Shown: one piece after another, positions 58,256 to 64,000 of the stretch | Layout: each line of letters starts with the position of its first letter | Numbering within the stretch: the first letter of the stretch is position 1 | Origin: Perognathus longimembris pacificus | Lineage: Eukaryota > Chordata > Mammalia > Rodentia > Heteromyidae | Direction of reading: 5' to 3' | NCBI RefSeq assembly: GCF_023159225.1 | Contig: NC_063171.1 | Coordinates: forward strand, 33,945,378-34,009,377 | DNA length: 64,000 nt | The notes under the pieces: model-generated | The model's input: only the letters and a program-made list of their open reading frames with translations | Database searches by the model: none | Told to the model about the DNA's origin: nothing | Translations under genes and position numbers: made by a program

Positions 58256-58942
58256 ATGATCTAACAATGAATTTCTTAAAATATGCCATTAAGTGTTAAA
58301 GTGTGAATAGATTTCCAGCCAACACAAACACATAGTTACTAATAAATATTATATCACATGTATTAAATGTTGATCATAAATGTTTAAGCACACAGTAATA
58401 ATTAAACCACTAAAATTATGAAATTATCATTAGAATGCATGCAGAAGAGAGACAATAAATAAAAGTTAAGACAACTGATGAGCCACATTTAAAAGAGGGC
58501 AGAGATGGAATTATGAAAAATCTTGTAAAGGACAGGTTTGGAAGGTGCTTGGGAAACCACTGTAACTTCTAATATAACAAACAATTTGGATGTTTCTAGA
58601 ATGACCAATCTGCTGGGTAATATCTAAGATAACAAAGAGATCTAGTCAGCAAAGGCCCCAAAAGTAGTTGATGGGTTTGGCAGTAAGAAGGCCTTTGAAA
58701 ACCATCATGTTGACTCTAAAAATTATGGCCATTAGCAAAAGAAGGGGAAATGAGAAATAGAAATAAGATTCTGAGGTGTGATGTGCATCTCGCATTTGAC
58801 ATGTGGAAATTGTACTCCACCATGCTGTCCCTTCAATCACAGCTCCTCCTCAAAGCATTTCTGTTTCAATGAGATCTACTTTGCCTCTTATTTGCTAAAA
58901 CTAAAACATTGGCCTTACCTTTGACATTGTCTTTCATTCCTT
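58256..58942. other. Unclassified DNA, no gene seen
   Basis: Purine-rich text at 58,490-58,760 may be an old medium-copy repeat; no assignment. Confidence 0.35.
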
Positions 58943-59040
58943 AGCTGGAAAGGTATGACAGCATTTAATCTCAGCTTTTCAGGAGGCAGAAGCTGGAGTA
59001 CCAAAAGTTCAAGGCCAGCCGAGCAAGATTATGTCTTTGC
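58943..59040 (+). mobile_element. B1-type SINE monomer
   Basis: 'ctggaaaggtatgacagcat', 'caggaggcagaagctggagt' and 'ttcaaggccagccgagcaag' form a B1 series directly abutting L1 3' UTR sequence. Confidence 0.75.
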
Positions 59041-59296
59041 TTTTTGTTGTTGTTTTTCTTTTTGTGTCATTTGCTTGGGAGTGTAAAGAGAGGCACAGAA
59101 ATGGAAGGACAAATGGTAAAGAAGTACAGCAATGGTTCTCACTCGTACTCACTGTGTTGAAAATGAACCACACAACTGGTGGGTGGGAAGAGGGAAAATC
59201 TGGGAGAGAGCAAGGGAAGAGGTGACATCATCCAAAAGGAAATGTACTCTTGCCTGACTTATGTAACCATAACCCCTCTGTATTTAACACCATCAA
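59041..59296 (+). mobile_element. L1 3' UTR fragment, sense
   Basis: It aligns in order with 52,190-52,430: 'ggttctcactcgtactcact', 'gggtgggaagagggaaaatc', 'gtaaccataacccctctgta'. Confidence 0.7.
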
Positions 59297-59494
59297 ATAT
59301 GTAGAGTCTTACTGCTTGTCCTTTCTCCATTGCTAAATCTCCTTCTCAGTTCCATGCTGCCTTTTTGCCATCTTCTCTTAAGGCAGCACCCAGAACCAGC
59401 CTACTGACAATTCTCCAGTACATTTTCTCTCCTTGACGGCAGCCTATCTGTCTGGAGATCACACCTACTAACTTGGCATTTCTTTTAGTTACTA

Positions 59495-59875
59495 ATAATT
59501 TTTATGAACATTTTGCTTTGCCTAATAGGTTTTTATGGATGATTATTTTATTCTAAAAAAACTCCTTAAATTTTTAGACAGTTAAAAGTTTTACTGTTTT
59601 CCTGATTCACATTGCTCTTTAACCGTTACTAAGTTAACAGACATAATTTTAATGTAGTCAAATTTAAAAATATTTCCTTTGTCTTTAATATGGACTTTGT
59701 TCTTTAAAGAAATCTTTTAGAATTTTGCAATATTTTAATTTTATGGAGATACACTCTTCTAGAACTTCACAGTTATACCTAAAATCATTCTAGAAGCTCT
59801 TCTTGTGTTTGATGTGAATTGGGACAAGATGGCACTAAATATATAAAGTTGAAGAACTTAATTTATCATTCTATT
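59495..59875 (-). mobile_element. Ancient L1M ORF2 relic, antisense
   Basis: 'tagtcaaatttaaaaatatt', 'tctagaagctcttcttgtgt' and 'ttgatgtgaattggg' fit the reversed ORF2 C-terminal half; strongly diverged. Confidence 0.6.
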
Positions 59876-61369
59876 TATGTCAATAATATTTCATAGTATC
59901 CTTTACATATGTAATATAGAGGATACTGTGCCTTATATATGTAAGATAATATAATAATATGTAATATATACAATAAAATGTATTATTCAATAACTATTCC
60001 TGTGTATTTATTATTTATTTGGTGTTGCTATAATTTTTCTTTTAAAATTATATCAACTTCTGCTTTTCTTTTTCATGATAACTCTTAACATGCTTCAACA
60101 GAGTAAATTTTTACTTATTAATTTATTTTGTTATTGTCTTGTGTTCTTTAAGACAATGCAAACTCCATGGAAAGAAAAACAAAGCCTTTGTTTTATTGAC
60201 TAATGTAACAGAAAAGAATGGAGAAACACTATGGAGACATATCTTCATAAATACATTTTGAGAATGAGGATATTATTCTTTTATGGAGCTTGATGAAGAG
60301 AAGGGAGAAAGATAACCTTGTAGCTAGGAAACATAGTATTTGTTATGTTTTTGTTTACATTGCTGTTGATGAACACATTAGTAGCCTAAAGTGACAGATC
60401 CAGTATTGAAGGACAAGTTAATGAATAAATAACAGTGATCCGTAGTTGATAACTACAAAGAGTGAAGGAAAAGTCTTGTAAAATTGAGTCATCTTGTTTC
60501 AAAGGAAGGACAAGATTGGTTGAGTAAGCAAAAGTCATAACTTGAATCCCAAGTAACCACTAAGAAGACAAAGGTTGATTTCAGATGGCTCAGTGTCTCT
60601 GAAATTATATAAGAACTTACCTTTTGAGAAAGGTAGTGCTAGAAAGGCAGGGAGTCAGGGATAAAATGGGAAGCCTAACAAGGGGCATTGAGGAAAATGG
60701 GAAAGGAGATTGAATAAGCAGAAGTGAGCAAAGACCTTGAGTAAGCTCAGATGACATGGGTTGGTGGTGACCCCAAACCCCAGGACTCTATAATTGTGCC
60801 GAGCAATGCCAGTGGTCAAATCAAAGGAGCAAGGACATGTGGGTAAAAGTTGGAGATTTTCTGGGTAGGTACAATGGAGAAGTATTAGTGACCATGATTC
60901 CATTGATCAAACATGCAACATAAATTCATTTCTTGTAGTTCACAGGTAGAACATAAGTTCTCAGGTAGAAAAGTGGTTGACCTTTTGAAAAGAACACATT
61001 TCCAAATGCTGGAAACAAATAATTTCTGATCAAACTATCTTTTTTACTAGGCAACTTGTTTTCTGTTATTGTTACCCTAATAACAAAGGAAAATCAGGTT
61101 ACAAAATAAACTGTCAAATATATGTATACCCATGGAGCCAGAGGATAGGGTATTTGTAACCAAGCCTGTCCCAGAACATCTGGATAGATATATTATCTCT
61201 GGCTTTCAAATTCTGAATTACACCAAGGATTTTGAAGACTATTCTAATACCCCATAGCACATGCTGTTCATCCACAGAATTAGGCAAACCAAGGGTGCAT
61301 AAACTCACCAGGGTATGAGGCAAAATACGATTGGATAAGAGGTACTCTGATGTGCTTTTCAAGGAGGGT
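59876..61369. other. Single-copy DNA, AT-rich at first, no gene seen
   Basis: 59,920-59,990 is a run of TATA/AATA words. No family or gene is recognised after that. Confidence 0.4.
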
Positions 61370-61640
61370 TTGTTTTTTCCTTCCCCAGAGGAAGTAAGTC
61401 TGCTTATCCCCAGCAGTTAGAGCTCACCCTGACTCTAATTAGGAAAGCCTGGGGGGTTTTGTCACAACTGTGCAGGACTTTCCAGGATACTCCAGGCTCT
61501 GCCTGGTTGCTAGGGAAACAATGGCAGGAACACTGAGGAAGCTGAGCTTGGTGGGTAGCTGCTGCTTGTGAGGTGCTCCTCCTCCCATCCTCTCAGGAAG
61601 AGCATTTCTGACTTGCAGGCTCTCTGTCTGGCAGATTTCT
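61370..61640. promoter_or_regulatory. Candidate regulatory block: RFX X-box, SOX-like and NF-kB-like sites
   Basis: This repeat-free block is richer in GC than its surroundings. It holds GTTGCTAGGGAAAC at 61,506-61,519 (X-box layout), AACAATGG at 61,517-61,524 (SOX-like, overlapping it) and GGACTTTCC at 61,475-61,483 (NF-kB half-type). The minus-strand open frame (61,439-61,699, 86 codons) has no known family. It could be an enhancer, a non-coding RNA promoter or part of an unrecognised exon. Confidence 0.35.
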
Positions 61641-63486
61641 CCATCCCTAGAATCACCAGTTGCAAACAAAGTTAAAAAGCCACAAAGAAAAATGAACAAG
61701 GAATTTTCTCAAAAAGGATTTTTCTCCTCAATCATTCTCCCTAATCAGATTTGTATATTTGCACCTAATCGGCAAACAATAGTCACAACTGAACAAAGGT
61801 GAATTTTTTTTTTAGCTTAAAAGATCAAAGTTCCATCTTGAGATGTGAGGCACTTGAGAAGCATTTACTTAGAACCACTACTGGGGAAAGAGCTTGGCAA
61901 AGTTAAGAAATGTTTCCTGTTATTTGGAAGAGCAATTTAGGAAAACTTAGACTGAAACAAGAAAGGCAATTAGTTTTCTATTTGGAAATGAGGAGACCTC
62001 TGTGTAAAGTATGCTATGTATTCACAAGGGGCAGGCACAGTACATAAGGAACATCTTCCCTTTGTACATAATTCCTCATTTCTTCATTCCTGGTTCAAAA
62101 ACTCTAGCTAGACTCAACTGGAATTATTCAACATGCTAAAGAAGTACAAATTCATTAATAACAAATATCCAGCCCTGTCAAAAGCCTAAGAGAAAGAGTC
62201 ACTATGGACCCTAATTATAATATGTAAAGGCAACTTAAAAAGATTTAGGAGATTCTCTGAACCTCACAATATCCTTATTTTATACAAAATGAAACGGAAG
62301 AGCAAGGACATTAACAACTGGGTCTATATTTTATGATAGTATTAACCATGGTACTGCTAAAAGCTTTAGAATGAGTCAAACAAGAATAAATTCAGTTCCG
62401 TATTAATAAGCAAAAATCAGGTGGATGTTAATAAGTAAATACATACATATAGTGCATGTGGAAATGTTTCGTGACTGTATCTATAAGAAGCAGAATTATT
62501 AGCTTAGAATAGGAGGCAAAATTATTACCTGAGAATGACAATGGTGGATAGGTTGAAAGTTTTAGGAAACAAAAAAACCAATATTCCATGTGGAAGACAG
62601 TCTGACAGAATCATTTATTTTATAGTCAGAACTCACAGATTTACTGAAACAATATGATACAATCATATAGAAATAGAATATATGCTATTACATCCATCTA
62701 CATAATTTTATATATAATTAATTATATATTTAAAATTGTCAAAAGTCAAAAGAAAATGCTTAAAATTCAAAGTTGAGCACAAGAGGAGGTTATAAAGCTA
62801 CATGTTGAATGACTACACTCAAAAATATTCTCCTACAGGAAGATAAGAATAAACTTAGTCATATTGCCAGCGTCTTAGCTAGAGTGTTGAAGGGCATGGA
62901 TATCCTAGCCACTTTTATGGCTTCTTCATATTTTTTCTGCATTTCCTAAATCTCTTACAGGGAACATATTTTAAAATAGGAAAAGAAACAATTGATGCCA
63001 TGATGAAAACAAACAATAGGAACCACATTTCATTTCTTCCTTCCCTTTCTTAGCTTCTCAGGGCAGAGTTGGAATCCTGGAAATTTCCAGTGGTAAACAG
63101 TATGAAGCAAAAATAAGAGTGAGCAGAGAAAATATTTGATTGGAAAAATACAGACCAGTTAATAAAGTGTACAAGTTTAGCTCCTAGGGATGTCAAGCCC
63201 TGTGTGGTCTCTATGGCTTGGAAATATTTATGTTCCACCCCAACATGGCCAGCACCATCTTACATTGCCCTATCTTGAATGGATGTTTTCTTAAAAAAGC
63301 TTGCCTCCAAATGATGAAGGAGTGCAGGTATATGAACTCCCTAAGGCCAGGAACCTACCTAGCTGGGAAAGCTGGAATTCCCTCATGGCACAGACCATGA
63401 AGAGAAAGTCACAGTTCTAGGATGTTGATGATGATGTTGGTGATGACAGTAGTGAAACATATGTGTGTAAAAGTGGGACTGTTGCC
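61641..63486. other. Single-copy DNA, no gene seen
   Basis: 62,250-62,320 is faintly MIR-like; 62,695-62,740 is TA-rich. No convincing gene. Confidence 0.4.
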
Positions 63487-63600
63487 AATTTTTTGGTGGC
63501 TCACACCTGTCATCCTAGCTGCTCAGGAGGCTGAGATCTGAGGATCACAGTTTAAAGCCAGCTCAATCAGGAAAAACCATAAAACTCCTATCTCTAGATC
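63487..63600 (+). mobile_element. 7SL-like left half of a compound SINE, truncated
   Basis: 'ttttggtggctcacacctgt', 'catcctagctgctcaggagg', 'ctgagatctgaggatcacag' and 'aaagccagctcaatcaggaa' are the best-preserved left half in the window; the Geo half is missing after 63,600. Confidence 0.8.
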
Positions 63601-63639
63601 GATGGATTTATCTTTCAAACACCGAAAATGTGGGGAAAA

Positions 63640-63765
63640 GGTAGAAGGAAATTGGGAGAAGGAAGTGAATTTCTTCAAAGCGTATTGTGTACATGTGAAG
63701 AAATATCATAATGAAGCACTGTTGTACCGTAAATGTGTAGTAATTCAAAGATAAAATAATTTTAG
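63640..63765 (+). repeat. Old rodent repeat tail, probably L1 3' UTR type
   Basis: 'gtacatgtgaagaaatatca' and 'taatgaagcactgttgtacc' parallel 41,685-41,740. Confidence 0.45.
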
Positions 63766-64000
63766 AAATCAGAGAATGACTTCTCTGGTTGTACGATATA
63801 TTTAATGCTGTCCTTTCCCCAGGTTTCATAGAGTGAGAAGACATTTTATAACTGCCATTTCAATGCTCAGATGAAAATGAAATGGTGTTTTATGAAGTAG
63901 CAGTGACCTCCATATTTAATCTAAATTATTTTTAATATTAATTATATATGTAAATTATAATAATGAACATAATAGAATCCCTAGTTTTAAAGAGTTAATG

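Noticed and set aside
61439..61699. 86-codon minus-strand frame as a possible exon
   Set aside because: No splice-flanked homology can be recognised; regulatory motifs explain the block equally well.

Overview
This window is gene-poor mammalian nuclear DNA from a rodent. Its commonest young repeat is a dimeric SINE: an ID-like (tRNA-Ala-type) left monomer joined to a right monomer that matches what I remember of the Geo monomer of the IDL-Geo family. I recall that family as confined to Geomyoidea (pocket gophers, kangaroo rats, pocket mice). The placement therefore rests on my reading of the SINEs plus recollection. I found no cellular protein-coding gene, tRNA, rRNA or CRISPR array that I can defend. 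Almost every open frame longer than 60 codons is chance, lies inside a SINE or simple repeat, or belongs to a decayed retroelement.

Layout. 0-14 kb: mostly single-copy AT-rich DNA with scattered compound SINEs, MIR relics and microsatellites. At 10.7-11.7 kb a CA-rich tract runs into repeat-free DNA rich in octamer (ATGCAAA) and TAATTA motifs, the best regulatory candidate here. 14.3-18.1 kb: an old antisense L1 carrying a 158-bp L1 stub and an IDL-Geo SINE, both with target-site duplications (TSDs). 19.9-21.9 kb: a second antisense L1 fragment. 22.6-24.1 kb: an ancient sense L1 split by a young IDL-Geo. 24.9-26.8 kb: a young L1 whose 5' half is inverted (twin priming), with an 11-bp TSD. 26.8-33.4 kb: mostly single-copy.

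33.65-41.09 kb: a full-length antisense L1 (GC-rich 5' UTR, ORF1, ORF2, 3' UTR) inserted into an ancient L1 relic. ORF1 is interrupted by one stop codon; ORF2 by several frameshifts and stops. 41-45.7 kb: SINEs, a TTCC array and single-copy DNA. 45.7-46.7 kb: a decayed class III (ERV-L-like) endogenous retroviral pol fragment in which integrase is followed by dUTPase. 46.9-53 kb: old L1, an MLT1-like LTR, SINEs. 54-60 kb: a run of ancient antisense L1 pieces. 60-64 kb: mostly single-copy, with a GC-richer block at 61.4-61.6 kb holding an RFX-like X-box beside a SOX-like site.

Nothing here works as a pathway. The interest lies in retroelement history (nested and twin-primed insertions, SINE monomers recombined in different dimers) and in a few candidate non-coding elements. 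Repeat family names and boundaries were assigned by eye, without alignment to a library; old-repeat edges are good to a few tens of bases, while TSD-bounded edges are exact or nearly so.
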